Origin: Gammaproteobacteria bacterium
GTDB taxonomy: Bacteria > Pseudomonadota > Gammaproteobacteria > GCA-001735895
Direction of reading: 5' to 3'
Length of the DNA stretch: 25,761 nt
NCBI GenBank assembly: GCA_029882955.1
Contig: JAOUJX010000012.1
Location: 1-25,761, forward strand
The notes beneath the pieces were generated by a model. The model did not search any database and was not told the DNA's origin. It worked only from the letters and a program-made list of their open reading frames with translations. How positions within the stretch are numbered: the first letter of the stretch is position 1; each line of letters begins with the position of its first letter. The position numbers and the translations under genes are program-made. Of this stretch, positions 9,439 to 17,280 are shown in pieces.

Positions 9439-9548
9439 TTCAGCTTAGGTTTTCAAAGCGAAATGAAGAATAGACGACTCTTATCCTAAAATCCAATAGT
9501 AATCGACGCTGCTTATTCTGGGTACGAACCAGAAGATCCTAAGCTGAA
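9439..9548. repeat. 11-bp inverted repeat in a 337-bp gene-free stretch
   Basis: TTCAGCTTAGG (9439-9449) and CCTAAGCTGAA (9538-9548) are perfect reverse complements separated by 88 bases. No target-site duplication flanks them and no ORF lies between them. The whole gene-free stretch 9254-9590 holds otherwise only the upstream region of the porin-like gene and the 3' flank of the glycosyltransferase gene. A small non-coding RNA fold or a remnant of a miniature element are possible; neither is established. Confidence 0.35.
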
Positions 9549-9590
9549 CATGAATGGCAAATCTCGAAGCAACTACCAAAAATCAATATA

Positions 9591-10352
9591 TCACGGTCTC
9601 AGCCCCTCAACACCCCACCCAAACAAAACCCCAATCAACCGCCCCATATCAACCTCACCAAAACCCTCTCTACCAACCAAAGACCCACTCAAATTCGCCC
9701 CGTAAATCAACTCTGGTGATTTTCGATGAAACAAATCCAGTGCCTTACCACCACCATTCAACAGATCACGCATCACCAGCGGGCTTAACATTCCGGCAGT
9801 TTCCATCACGGGGCAAATCGCGATATTGTGTAACGCGGTAAGCAATTTTGGACCGATAAACTGTGGAGGCATGCTGCCTTGATTGAGCCACAATAATCGT
9901 TCCGCCGTATCAGCGTAAAAATCAAGAAAATGATTACCCTGTCGAAACATCAAAAACGCATTATGAACTTTGCTAAAAGATTTTAATTTGCCCGACTCAT
10001 CGGATTGCACCCAAACTTCTCGGCCCAGCGCATAATCTGAATCAGGCAGGACGAATTTATCCGGGTTAAATATCAGAAAATCTCCATCGCACCAGACGAC
10101 AGTTTGGTATCCTGATTCGAGACCATCCTGCAATAATCGCAGTCGCCCAAGATCGGTCGCAATGACTTTTTGATTAACGGTTTTCTCAAGCAATGCCTCC
10201 GGCACCGCGGCAAAAAGTATATCGTCGCTTAAAAAACGATAGTCATAACTGTTACTCTCCGCCCACTGCTGCACAGAATCCAGGCAGGCCTGCAACCATT
10301 GATAAGGCAGCGGATTGCGGTGCGATTGAATAACCAGCGTTGATGACTTCAT
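9591..10352 (-). CDS. Putative GT-A-fold glycosyltransferase
   Basis: A 253-residue soluble protein starting ATG at 10352. It opens with a beta strand (TLVIQSHRNP), then has VIATDLGRLRLLQDGLESGYQTVVWCDGDFLIFNP. This is the layout of nucleotide-sugar transferases in which the D-x-D (CDGD, around residues 89-91) coordinates the metal and the sugar nucleotide. Later segments HNAFLMFRQGNHFLDFY and CPVMETAGMLSP resemble the acceptor half of GMA12/capsular-type transferases. It has no membrane helix. Donor and acceptor cannot be read from the sequence. It is transcribed divergently from dctB across a 100-base gap and its role there is unclear. Confidence 0.55.
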   Translation of the reverse strand: MKSSTLVIQSHRNPLPYQWLQACLDSVQQWAESNSYDYRFLSDDILFAAVPEALLEKTVNQKVIATDLGRLRLLQDGLESGYQTVVWCDGDFLIFNPDKFVLPDSDYALGREVWVQSDESGKLKSFSKVHNAFLMFRQGNHFLDFYADTAERLLWLNQGSMPPQFIGPKLLTALHNIAICPVMETAGMLSPLVMRDLLNGGGKALDLFHRKSPELIYGANLSGSLVGREGFGEVDMGRLIGVLFGWGVEGLRP

Positions 10353-10452
10353 ATCTTCAATTTAAACACAGTGCGATTATCCACAGTAAATCCATACTTG
10401 TTGGTGAAGTGGCTAACACTTAGAATGACTGATCGCATTCATTCGAATTTCT

Positions 10453-12234
10453 ATGCCCGGCCAATTTTCATCTCAAGTCATCCGACTGATTACCCTGCCT
10501 GCTCTTGTCCTGGTTATCGTCGGTTTTTCAATTCCTGGTTTTTATGCATTAAACCACCAGGCCTTACTTGAGCTTGGTCAAGAATCGAAAAATCGCCTTA
10601 ACCTTTTCGTCTCGAATCTCAATGGTACACTCGCCAAATTCGAGCACTTGCCAAAATTAATATCGACAAACCGGCACCTGCTGACCACGCTTGAAAATTC
10701 GGATAATAAGCAAATCCACATTGGCAATCGTTATCTGCAGTCTGTGGTATCCGCTTCTGGTGCTTCTGATGCTTATCTTCTGAACGCTGAAGGCTTAACA
10801 ATTGCCGCCAGTAACTGGAATCTGGACCGATCCTTTATTGGTCAAAATTTCAGCTTTCGTCCATATTTTACATCAGCAATCAAGGGTGAAGTTGGACGAT
10901 ATTTTGCGCTGGGCACCACTTCACAAAAGCGCGGGTATTATTTCTCCTATCCTGTTTTCTACGATAATGTGGTTGCAGGCGTCGTGGTTATTAAAATCAA
11001 TCTTGCCGATATCGAGACCGCCTGGTCCGACCGCGGCAACCATTTTCTCGTTACCGACGAAGATGGCATCGTGTTCCTGTCTACCCATGCTCAATGGATT
11101 TATAAAGCGACCCGCCACATTAGCACTAAAAAGATGAAGGAGATTAATCAATCCCGGCGATATTCCGGGCAGGAAATTTCGCCCCTCAACATCAATCGCC
11201 TGACTAATCTAGATGGCAATATCAGCCTGGTGAAGGTCGCCGATAACAAAAATGCCAATTACCTGCATTTAAGTACCAATATGCCCGGCGCTGGCTGGAC
11301 AGTACATTCATTTAGCGATACCCGCTCGATAAGGGACACCCTGATACTGCGCGCGGCACTTGCCACTTTCGGAATTTTAATCGTATTACTACTCATTACC
11401 CTTTATTTGATGAATCGCCAACGCCGACTAGCATTACAGGGTTCGACCGAACTATTAGAAAAACGTGTAAAAAAACGCACTCAGGAATTACAGAACCAAA
11501 TAGAAGAACGAACAAAAACCGAGCAAACCTTGCGCGATACTCAGGCCGAACTCATACAGGCGGCCAAGCTCGCCGGGCTCGGACAAATGTCCGCTGGTAT
11601 TAGCCACGAACTCAATCAGCCGCTTACCGCGATCCGAAACTACGCTGAAAACTCACTACGCCTGCTGGAACGCAACCAGCCTGACTCAGCTAGTAGCAAC
11701 CTGGTGGAAATAGGTGAACTCACCAAACGCATGGCCAGCATCATCTCCCAGTTGCGTGGCTTTTCTCGCAAATCAGGCGGTGAGCGCAGCAGGACATCAC
11801 TCGAAGAGTCAGTAGACCAGGCGCTCGGCATGTTCCAGCGAGAAATCAGTAGCAACCATGTCGTCATCAAAAAACACATCGAAGACGATTTGTCGGTTAT
11901 CACCGACCCATTACTTCTAAATCAGGTACTGGTAAATTTGTTTAGCAATGCAATCCAGGCAATGTCCGGAGCTGAGAAGCATCGTATCGATATCGAATCC
12001 CGAACTCTGGGCAATGAAATACTGATCAGCATTAGCGATACCGGGACAGGAATTCCTGAGCATGTCATCGAAAACGTTTTCGATCCTTTTTTCACCACCA
12101 AGGAAGTCGGCCTCGGACTGGGGCTTGGCCTTTCGATCTCTTATCGCATTATGGAAAGCCTGGGCGGTAGAATCAGTGCCACTAACATTATTTCGGGTGG
12201 CGCCTGCTTTGAGTTATATTTGCCGAATGAGTGA
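10453..12234 (+). CDS. dctB: DctB-type sensor histidine kinase
   Basis: A 593-residue membrane kinase. A transmembrane helix at about residues 9-32 and a second at about 297-322 bracket a periplasmic Cache-like sensor domain. A coiled coil (LEKRVKKRTQELQNQ) leads to the HisKA box with SHELNQPLTAIRNYAEN, phospho-acceptor His385. The ATPase domain has the N box (NLFSNAIQAM), G1 (DTGTGIP), F box (FDPFFTTK) and G2 (GLGLGLGLS). The spelling of the His box and the domain order are those of DctB, which senses C4-dicarboxylates in rhizobia; the ligand here is unknown. It partners with dctD, whose start overlaps this stop. The start ATG has a poor ribosome-binding site but no better upstream candidate. 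Confidence 0.88.
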   Translation: MPGQFSSQVIRLITLPALVLVIVGFSIPGFYALNHQALLELGQESKNRLNLFVSNLNGTLAKFEHLPKLISTNRHLLTTLENSDNKQIHIGNRYLQSVVSASGASDAYLLNAEGLTIAASNWNLDRSFIGQNFSFRPYFTSAIKGEVGRYFALGTTSQKRGYYFSYPVFYDNVVAGVVVIKINLADIETAWSDRGNHFLVTDEDGIVFLSTHAQWIYKATRHISTKKMKEINQSRRYSGQEISPLNINRLTNLDGNISLVKVADNKNANYLHLSTNMPGAGWTVHSFSDTRSIRDTLILRAALATFGILIVLLLITLYLMNRQRRLALQGSTELLEKRVKKRTQELQNQIEERTKTEQTLRDTQAELIQAAKLAGLGQMSAGISHELNQPLTAIRNYAENSLRLLERNQPDSASSNLVEIGELTKRMASIISQLRGFSRKSGGERSRTSLEESVDQALGMFQREISSNHVVIKKHIEDDLSVITDPLLLNQVLVNLFSNAIQAMSGAEKHRIDIESRTLGNEILISISDTGTGIPEHVIENVFDPFFTTKEVGLGLGLGLSISYRIMESLGGRISATNIISGGACFELYLPNE

Positions 12235-12262
12235 GACAAAAGGAATGAGTGAAACAAAAGCA
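12227..12262 (+). repeat. 18-bp tandem duplication covering the dctD start codon
   Basis: Two adjacent 18-base units, ATGAGTGAGACAAAAGGA and ATGAGTGAAACAAAAGCA, differ at two positions. Each begins with an in-frame ATG, giving the N-terminus MSETKGMSETKA. The first unit also contains the dctB stop codon (TGA 12232-12234). The AAAGGA closing the first unit abuts the second ATG, too close for an ideal ribosome-binding site. Confidence 0.85.
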
Positions 12263-13609
12263 CAGGTCATCTTCGTCGATGACGATAAATTTATCCGTAA
12301 ATCCACCACCCAGAGCCTCGAAATTGAAGGTTTTACCGTCGAGTGTTATGCAGACGCCCGCTCTGCTCTAAGCAATATCGACAAGGACTGCAACCGGGTA
12401 ATTGTCAGCGACATTAAGATGCCCGGTATTTCCGGACTCGAATTTCTGCAATGCATTAAAGAAATCGACGCCACTATTCCAGTCATTTTGATCACCGGTC
12501 AGGGTGACGTCGCAACCGCGGTCCAGGCCATGCGCGACGGCGCCTATGACTTTCTGGAAAAACCATTCGTACCAGACAACCTTATCGAAGTCATACGCAA
12601 AGCTAACGACAAGCGCTTGCTCATTCTGGAGAACCGAAACCTTAAAAAGGAACTCGCACTGCAAAATGCACCGGGACAGCGCATCATCGGTAATTCCCCC
12701 GCCATTCAACAATTACGCAACCAGATCACTCGGCTGGCAGGTACTGATACCGATATTTTGCTCCGAGGCGAAACCGGAACCGGCAAGGATCTGGTGGCCC
12801 GCAACCTGCACGAAATTAGTAAACGACGTCAATCGCCCTTCGTGGCCATCAATTGCGGCGCTCTGCCGGATAATATTATAGAAAGCGAGTTATTCGGACA
12901 TACGGCCGGAGCCTTTACCGGCGCTTCAAAACCGCGCATTGGCAAATTTGAATACGCCAATGGTGGCACCATATTTCTCGACGAAATAGAAAGCATGCCG
13001 ATTGAACTACAGGTCAAACTATTACGCGTATTGCAGGAGAGGGTTGTCGAACCACTGGGATCGAATAAACAGGTTCCGATAGATATCCGCGTCATTGCAG
13101 CGACTAAAATAGACTTGAAACAGGCCTCGGCCGAAGGCAGTTTTCGCGAAGACCTCTACTACCGGCTAAACGTGATTACACTCGGATTACCGACATTGCG
13201 CGATCGTCTGGAAGACATCCCACTTCTGTTCCATCATTACAGCTTGATCGCGGCCGCAAAACACGAATGCGATCTACCCGAAATCAACTCCGAACAATTG
13301 CAGCAGTTAATGGTTTACCTCTGGCCCGGCAATGTCCGTGAATTAAAAAATGCTGCTGAACGTTTTGTACTTTTCGGAGATGCCACCGACCAAAATCTGG
13401 ACAACGTCATTCACGCGCCCCCTCAGGGTGACTCAAGCAATTTACACGCACGCGTCGAGTGGTGCGAAAAAAGCCTGATCGAACAAGCCCTGGAAAAATG
13501 CGGGGGATCGATCAATGCAACCCAGAAACTCCTCAATACTCCTCGAAAAACTCTTTACGACAAGATGCGCAAATACGACATCGATAAGAACCTGTTTAAA
13601 ATCCCGTAA
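12227..13609 (+). CDS. dctD: DctD-type sigma54-dependent response regulator
   Basis: 460 residues from the ATG at 12227 (454 from 12245). An N-terminal receiver domain has phospho-acceptor Asp62 (VSDIKMPG) and the conserved Lys112 (LEKPF). The AAA+ sigma54-interaction domain has Walker A GETGTGKD (181-188), the sigma54-contacting loop GAFTGA (228-233) and Walker B GGTIFLDEIE. A C-terminal Fis-type helix-turn-helix is seen (NATQKLLNTPRKTLYDKMRKY). All catalytic landmarks are intact, so it should activate sigma54 promoters on phosphorylation by DctB. Its start overlaps dctB by 8 bases. The best target in the window is the -24/-12 promoter at 15478 upstream of dctP. The longer reading frame back to 12062 is inside dctB and is not used. 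Confidence 0.92.
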   Translation: MSETKGMSETKAQVIFVDDDKFIRKSTTQSLEIEGFTVECYADARSALSNIDKDCNRVIVSDIKMPGISGLEFLQCIKEIDATIPVILITGQGDVATAVQAMRDGAYDFLEKPFVPDNLIEVIRKANDKRLLILENRNLKKELALQNAPGQRIIGNSPAIQQLRNQITRLAGTDTDILLRGETGTGKDLVARNLHEISKRRQSPFVAINCGALPDNIIESELFGHTAGAFTGASKPRIGKFEYANGGTIFLDEIESMPIELQVKLLRVLQERVVEPLGSNKQVPIDIRVIAATKIDLKQASAEGSFREDLYYRLNVITLGLPTLRDRLEDIPLLFHHYSLIAAAKHECDLPEINSEQLQQLMVYLWPGNVRELKNAAERFVLFGDATDQNLDNVIHAPPQGDSSNLHARVEWCEKSLIEQALEKCGGSINATQKLLNTPRKTLYDKMRKYDIDKNLFKIP

Positions 13610-13735
13610 ATCAGGCTTTCAACCCGGACAAAGCATCCCACCTTTAATTAGTTCGGAAAAATTATCCAGCTCCACTATATAAGAGGTAACGTTTTCCAAT
13701 CACGGCAACAACTCTTAAGCAGAAGAACTAAAACA

Positions 13736-14557
13736 GTGACCACCGAATCCCAAAACCGAAAAGTGTCAAAATCAGCCTACCAGGCCATTCGTGAATTTAT
13801 TTATCAGGAAGCGGGCATTGATCTGGGCGAAAATAAACAGCAGCTAGTTTTCTCGCGTTTAAACAAGCGGTTAAGATATCACCAGCTCCCCGATTTCGAT
13901 CAATACGCTGATCTTATCAAACAGGACACCCGATCAAACGAGCGCCAGATTGCCATCGATCTGTTAACCACCAACGAGACCTATTTTTTCCGTGAATCGG
14001 GCCATTTAGACACGCTGAAATCAAATGTCCTGCCGAAACACCCTCCTAATCGAGTTTTTCGTGTCTGGAGCGCCGCTAGTTCCAGTGGCGAAGAAGCCTA
14101 TAGTATTGCCATGATACTCGATGATTATTTTGGTCACCGCGTAAAATGGGAAATATTCGGCTCGGATATCAGCAGTCGAATTATCGAAAAAGCCAATGGC
14201 GGCATTTATCAGGCACAGCGCATCGACGCAATCCCCAGGGATTTTCTTAAACGCTACTGCCGAAAAGGCAAAGGAGAGTATGAAGGTTTCCTGCTAATCG
14301 ATAAAAATCTTCGTGAACGTACAAGCTTTAGAGAAATTAACCTGACAAGGCCTTTGCCCGAAATTGGACAATTCGATGTCATATTTCTACGTAACGTACT
14401 GATATACTTTGATCAGCAGACCAAAGAAAAAATTATCCGCAGCCTGATCTCAAAGTTAAGACCAGGGGGGATATTATATATAGGTCACTCTGAATCCTTA
14501 AAAGGCATGGATGTACCGCTTACTCTTATCGCTCCAACAACCTACCAGATGCAATAA
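13736..14557 (+). CDS. cheR: CheR-type chemoreceptor glutamate methyltransferase
   Basis: A 273-residue protein starting GTG at 13736 (a second GTG lies at 13763). The helical N-terminal CheR domain (YQAIREFIYQEAGIDL, LLTTNETYFFRE) is followed by the SAM-binding Rossmann domain with SAASSSGEEAYSIAMIL and the late motif RNVLIYFD. The family transfers methyl groups from S-adenosylmethionine to receptor glutamates. It carries no TPR or pentapeptide receptor-binding extension. The 126-base gap after dctD shows no promoter I can support. It overlaps cheB by one base (TAATG), so the two form a unit. No chemoreceptor, CheA or CheW is in the window, so the methylated partner is unknown. Confidence 0.9.
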   Translation: MTTESQNRKVSKSAYQAIREFIYQEAGIDLGENKQQLVFSRLNKRLRYHQLPDFDQYADLIKQDTRSNERQIAIDLLTTNETYFFRESGHLDTLKSNVLPKHPPNRVFRVWSAASSSGEEAYSIAMILDDYFGHRVKWEIFGSDISSRIIEKANGGIYQAQRIDAIPRDFLKRYCRKGKGEYEGFLLIDKNLRERTSFREINLTRPLPEIGQFDVIFLRNVLIYFDQQTKEKIIRSLISKLRPGGILYIGHSESLKGMDVPLTLIAPTTYQMQ

Positions 14558-15231
14558 TGCCAGCCCGGCTGGACATACAGGAAAAGCTATCGGCAGATGC
14601 CATTTTGCCGAAAAGAAAAACTCCCCGTTCACCTGCATCGGAAAAATTAATTGCGATAGGTTCATCCACCGGCGGTACCCAGGTAATCGAGTCGATACTC
14701 GCGGGCCTCGACAGGAATATTCCGGGCGTAGTCATTGTACAGCACATGCCCGAAGCATTTACGGAGTCGTTCGCACTAAGGCTGGATAGCAGCTCCGGGT
14801 TAAACGTAAAACAGGCACAGGACGGCGACAAAATCGAAGCCGGAAAGGTGCTAATTTCACCTGGTGATAAGCATATGATCGTTGAAAATCGATCTGGAAA
14901 TCTCTTTGTGAGGATCAAGGAAGGCCCCCCGGTAAGCCGCCATCGGCCATCTGTCGACGTCCTTTTTCGCTCGGTGGCACAGGCCGTAGCGAACCAGTCC
15001 CTGGGAATTATCCTGACCGGCATGGGTGACGATGGAGCGATTGGGATGAAAGAAATGTTTGACTCAGGGGCCTTCACCGTGGCTCAGGATGAAGAGAGCT
15101 GTGTGGTTTTTGGCATGCCTTCAGTCGCAATACAGCAGGGTGGTGTGAAAAAAGTTTGCAGCCCGCCGAAAATATCTCAATTGATGAAGGCCTTTAATCA
15201 AACTGAAATTTTTCAAAAACTGATTAAATAA
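14557..15231 (+). CDS. cheB: Stand-alone CheB-type methylesterase domain, no receiver
   Basis: 224 residues containing only the CheB catalytic domain. The catalytic triad by comparison with enteric CheB is Ser37 (IGSSTGGTQ), His63 (VQHMP) and Asp159 (TGMGDDG), all present. The first 28 residues are a short, charged leader instead of the usual receiver domain and linker, so phosphorylation control by a CheA kinase is absent. The family removes methyl esters from, and deamidates glutamines in, chemoreceptors. Paired with cheR by a TAATG overlap and placed between a dicarboxylate-type sensor system and a TRAP operon, it may adapt a sensor other than a flagellar receptor array; that is inference. 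Confidence 0.88.
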   Translation: MPARLDIQEKLSADAILPKRKTPRSPASEKLIAIGSSTGGTQVIESILAGLDRNIPGVVIVQHMPEAFTESFALRLDSSSGLNVKQAQDGDKIEAGKVLISPGDKHMIVENRSGNLFVRIKEGPPVSRHRPSVDVLFRSVAQAVANQSLGIILTGMGDDGAIGMKEMFDSGAFTVAQDEESCVVFGMPSVAIQQGGVKKVCSPPKISQLMKAFNQTEIFQKLIK

Positions 15232-15250
15232 AGTTCTATCGATTCCGATT

Positions 15251-15290
15251 TGGGTGAATTCCGACCCATCCTATTCAAGCAAATGGGTCG
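15251..15290. promoter_or_regulatory. Overlapping inverted repeats after cheB (alternative hairpins)
   Basis: TGGGT (15251-15255) can pair with ACCCA (15264-15268). The longer CGACCCAT (15262-15269) can instead pair with ATGGGTCG (15283-15290), an 8-bp stem with a 13-base loop. The two are mutually exclusive. No T-run follows, so a factor-independent terminator is weak; it may end the cheRB transcript or be a protein-binding dyad upstream of dctP. Confidence 0.4.
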
Positions 15291-15400
15291 TGTCAGTAAC
15301 AGGCATCTACCCGTCGATACCTGCCTCCTCAATCAATCGACATTTATCTGAGATTTTTCTTCTCAAACCAACGAAACAATAATTGCCCTTTAATTCAATT

Positions 15401-15417
15401 ACTTATAACAGATAAGT
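15401..15417. promoter_or_regulatory. Candidate DctD upstream activating site
   Basis: ACTTAT-AACAG-ATAAGT is a perfect 17-bp dyad (6-bp arms). Its centre is about 95 bases upstream of the start site predicted from the sigma54 promoter, the usual distance for an NtrC-family enhancer. A second, imperfect dyad AGGCATC/GATACCT lies at 15301-15322. Assignment to DctD rests on neighbourhood only. Confidence 0.45.
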
Positions 15418-15477
15418 TGAAAAAATAGGGACACTATAAAATCGTATCCGGATTCAATCAGCAGATCCTGGAATTTT

Positions 15478-15493
15478 TGGTACGCAGTTTGCA
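15478..15493 (+). promoter_or_regulatory. Sigma54 (-24/-12) promoter of the dctPQM operon
   Basis: TGGTACG-N4-TTGCA matches the RpoN consensus TGGCACG-N4-TTGCA with one mismatch and has the required GG-N10-GC spacing (GG 15479-15480, GC 15491-15492). Transcription should start near 15504, giving a 5' leader of about 60 bases before the dctP ATG. A sigma54 activator gene (dctD) lies just upstream. The rest of the 331-base gap 15232-15562 holds only the dyads listed separately. Confidence 0.82.
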
Positions 15494-15562
15494 CCAATCC
15501 AAACAGTGTCGAATATCGACGCCGCATTAATTCACCAACAAACCTTAACCGAGGAGAAATAT

Positions 15563-16564
15563 ATGAATATTCGGATTCTGACCGCCAGTTGCGCTCTATT
15601 GATGGGCTCCATGGCAAGCGGTACAGCACTGGCTCAATGCGATGACGGAGAAATCGTCATCAAGTTCAGTCACGTGACCAATACCGACAAACACCCGAAA
15701 GGCATCGCCGCCACTTTACTGGAAAAGCGCGTCAACGAAGAAATGAATGGTAAGGCCTGCATGCAGGTATTCCCGAATTCAACCTTGTACGACGACAACA
15801 AAGTACTGGAAGCTTTACTCAATGGAGATGTACATCTGGCAGCACCATCACTTTCCAAGTTTGAGAAGTTCACCAAAAAATTCCGCATCTTTGACCTGCC
15901 ATTTGTCTTCGCCGATATCGACGCGGTAGATCGGTTTCAGAACTCCGATGATGGCGAGAAGCTCAAAAACGCGATGAATCGCCGAGGCCTTAAGGGTCTG
16001 GAATTCTGGCATAACGGCATGAAGCAGCTATCAGCAAACCGCCCTTTAATCGTACCTGGAGACGCTAAAGGACTCAAATTCCGCGTACAGGCTTCGGACG
16101 TACTGGTAGCACAATTCGAACAACTCGGCGCCAGTCCACAAAAAATGGCTTTCAAGGAAGTTTATGGCGGTTTACAGACCAGAGTTATCGATGGGCAGGA
16201 AAACACCTGGTCGAATATCTACGGTAAAAAATTCTTTGAAGTACAGGATGGCGTAACCGAAACAAATCACGGCATTATCGATTATCTGGTAGTCACTTCG
16301 ACCAAATGGTGGGACGGCTTACCGGACAATGTCCGCACACAGTTTGCTAATATCCTGCATGAAGTCACCGCCACTCGTAACAAAGAATCTACCAACGTAA
16401 ACAATGCCAACCGGGAAAAAATCATCCAGGCCGGTGGTGTTGTCCACACGCTCAATGCTGAACAACGACAGGCCTGGGTAGACGCCATGAAACCTGTATG
16501 GAAGAAGTTTGAAGGTAATATCGGTAAAGACCTGATGGATGCCGCATTGAAAGCCAACATGTAA
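15563..16564 (+). CDS. dctP: TRAP transporter substrate-binding protein DctP
   Basis: 333-residue precursor with a signal peptide (MNIRILTASCALLMGSMASG..., cleavage probably after ALA before QCDDG). The mature protein has the DctP fold signatures: FSHVTNTDKHPKG, LLNGDVHLAAPS, LKFRVQAS with the carboxylate-binding Arg174, and GGLQTRVIDGQENTWSNIY. The family delivers organic acids to the QM membrane pair in a sodium-coupled system. The start is set by GAGGAG at 15551-15556, 6 bases upstream, which excludes the longer frame from 15506. Ligand unknown: close DctP relatives bind C4-dicarboxylates, but other carboxylates including amino acid derivatives are possible, and the downstream lysW operon favours considering these. 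Confidence 0.92.
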   Translation: MNIRILTASCALLMGSMASGTALAQCDDGEIVIKFSHVTNTDKHPKGIAATLLEKRVNEEMNGKACMQVFPNSTLYDDNKVLEALLNGDVHLAAPSLSKFEKFTKKFRIFDLPFVFADIDAVDRFQNSDDGEKLKNAMNRRGLKGLEFWHNGMKQLSANRPLIVPGDAKGLKFRVQASDVLVAQFEQLGASPQKMAFKEVYGGLQTRVIDGQENTWSNIYGKKFFEVQDGVTETNHGIIDYLVVTSTKWWDGLPDNVRTQFANILHEVTATRNKESTNVNNANREKIIQAGGVVHTLNAEQRQAWVDAMKPVWKKFEGNIGKDLMDAALKANM

Positions 16565-16579
16565 GCAAAAACGTTAACC

Positions 16580-16625
16580 GGTGATTGCGACTGAAGATAC
16601 TCCTGCTTTTTCAGTCGCAATCACC
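16580..16625 (+). terminator. Strong intercistronic hairpin between dctP and dctQ
   Basis: GGTGATTGCGACTGAA (16580-16595) and its exact reverse complement (16610-16625) form a 16-bp stem with a 14-base loop, extendable by a G-T and an A-T pair. No T-run follows. The dctQ ribosome-binding site begins 10 bases later. Such hairpins after binding-protein genes typically protect the upstream mRNA 3' end and attenuate the membrane genes, giving excess binding protein; that role is inferred. Confidence 0.75.
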
Positions 16626-16650
16626 ATCATAAGATAAGGAGGATATGGTT

Positions 16651-17280
16651 ATGCATCACCCACCCGCTTCTAAACTGGCGCAGATAATCGACGAAGTCGA
16701 AGAAACCAGCATTGCTGTTTGCCTGGGTCTAATGACCGTTATTACCTTCGCCAATGTAATCGCACGATACATCTTTAACAGCAATATTTTATGGGCTCTA
16801 GAGCTAACCGTATTTTTATTCGCCTGGCTGGTTCTCATGGGTGCCTCGTACGGGGTGAAAAAACACATCCATATCGGAGTTGATGTGGTCATAAACTCAG
16901 TTTCTCCGGGCGCCCGAAAAATCATGGGCATTTTGTCGATAAGCGCCTGCCTGGCGTTTTCCATCCTGTTGCTGATCGGCTCCTGGAACTACTGGTATCC
17001 CTTTCTTACCGAGCGGGCCTGGCTGGAAACTCAGGATATCCCTATGCCACAAATGTTCATGTTTCTCGCCGACTGGATAAATGAAGGCGAAGCCTACGAA
17101 AAAATACCGCGCGTGATTCCATATCTTGCCCTGCCTCTTGGCATGGCTTTAATGACGTTGCGTTTTCTACAACTGGGATGGCGCATGCTAAAAGGCGATG
17201 TCGATAAAATTATCGCTAGCCATGAAGTGGAAGAGGAGCTCGACGAGCTCGCCCGCAAAAATGACGGAGGAGATACATAA
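16651..17280 (+). CDS. dctQ: TRAP transporter small membrane subunit DctQ
   Basis: 209 residues (211 if the ATG at 16645 is used). AAGGAGG at 16636-16642 is 8 bases from the ATG at 16651 and only 2 from that at 16645, so 16651 is preferred. Four membrane helices are visible: around TSIAVCLGLMTVITFANVIA, LELTVFLFAWLVLMGASYG, IMGILSISACLAFSILLLIG and VIPYLALPLGMALMTLRFLQ. The family motif RYIFNSNILWALEL and the KKHIHIGVDVV segment are both present. A long loop with DWINEGEAYEKIP lies between helices 3 and 4. The stop overlaps the dctM start by one base (TAATG). Confidence 0.9.
   Translation: MHHPPASKLAQIIDEVEETSIAVCLGLMTVITFANVIARYIFNSNILWALELTVFLFAWLVLMGASYGVKKHIHIGVDVVINSVSPGARKIMGILSISACLAFSILLLIGSWNYWYPFLTERAWLETQDIPMPQMFMFLADWINEGEAYEKIPRVIPYLALPLGMALMTLRFLQLGWRMLKGDVDKIIASHEVEEELDELARKNDGGDT

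Noticed and set aside
9554..9841. 95-aa open frame on the plus strand opposite the glycosyltransferase gene
   Set aside because: Low-complexity Pro/Thr/His composition with no domain, antisense to a gene with recognisable motifs.
10377..10385. Perfect DnaA box TTATCCACA upstream of dctB
   Set aside because: A single 9-mer with no cluster of boxes, AT-rich unwinding region or dnaA/gyrB/parAB neighbours; chance is likely.
12062..12226. Extended reading frame upstream of dctD
   Set aside because: It lies wholly inside the dctB kinase domain and adds no receiver-domain sequence; the ATG at 12227 or 12245 fits the family.
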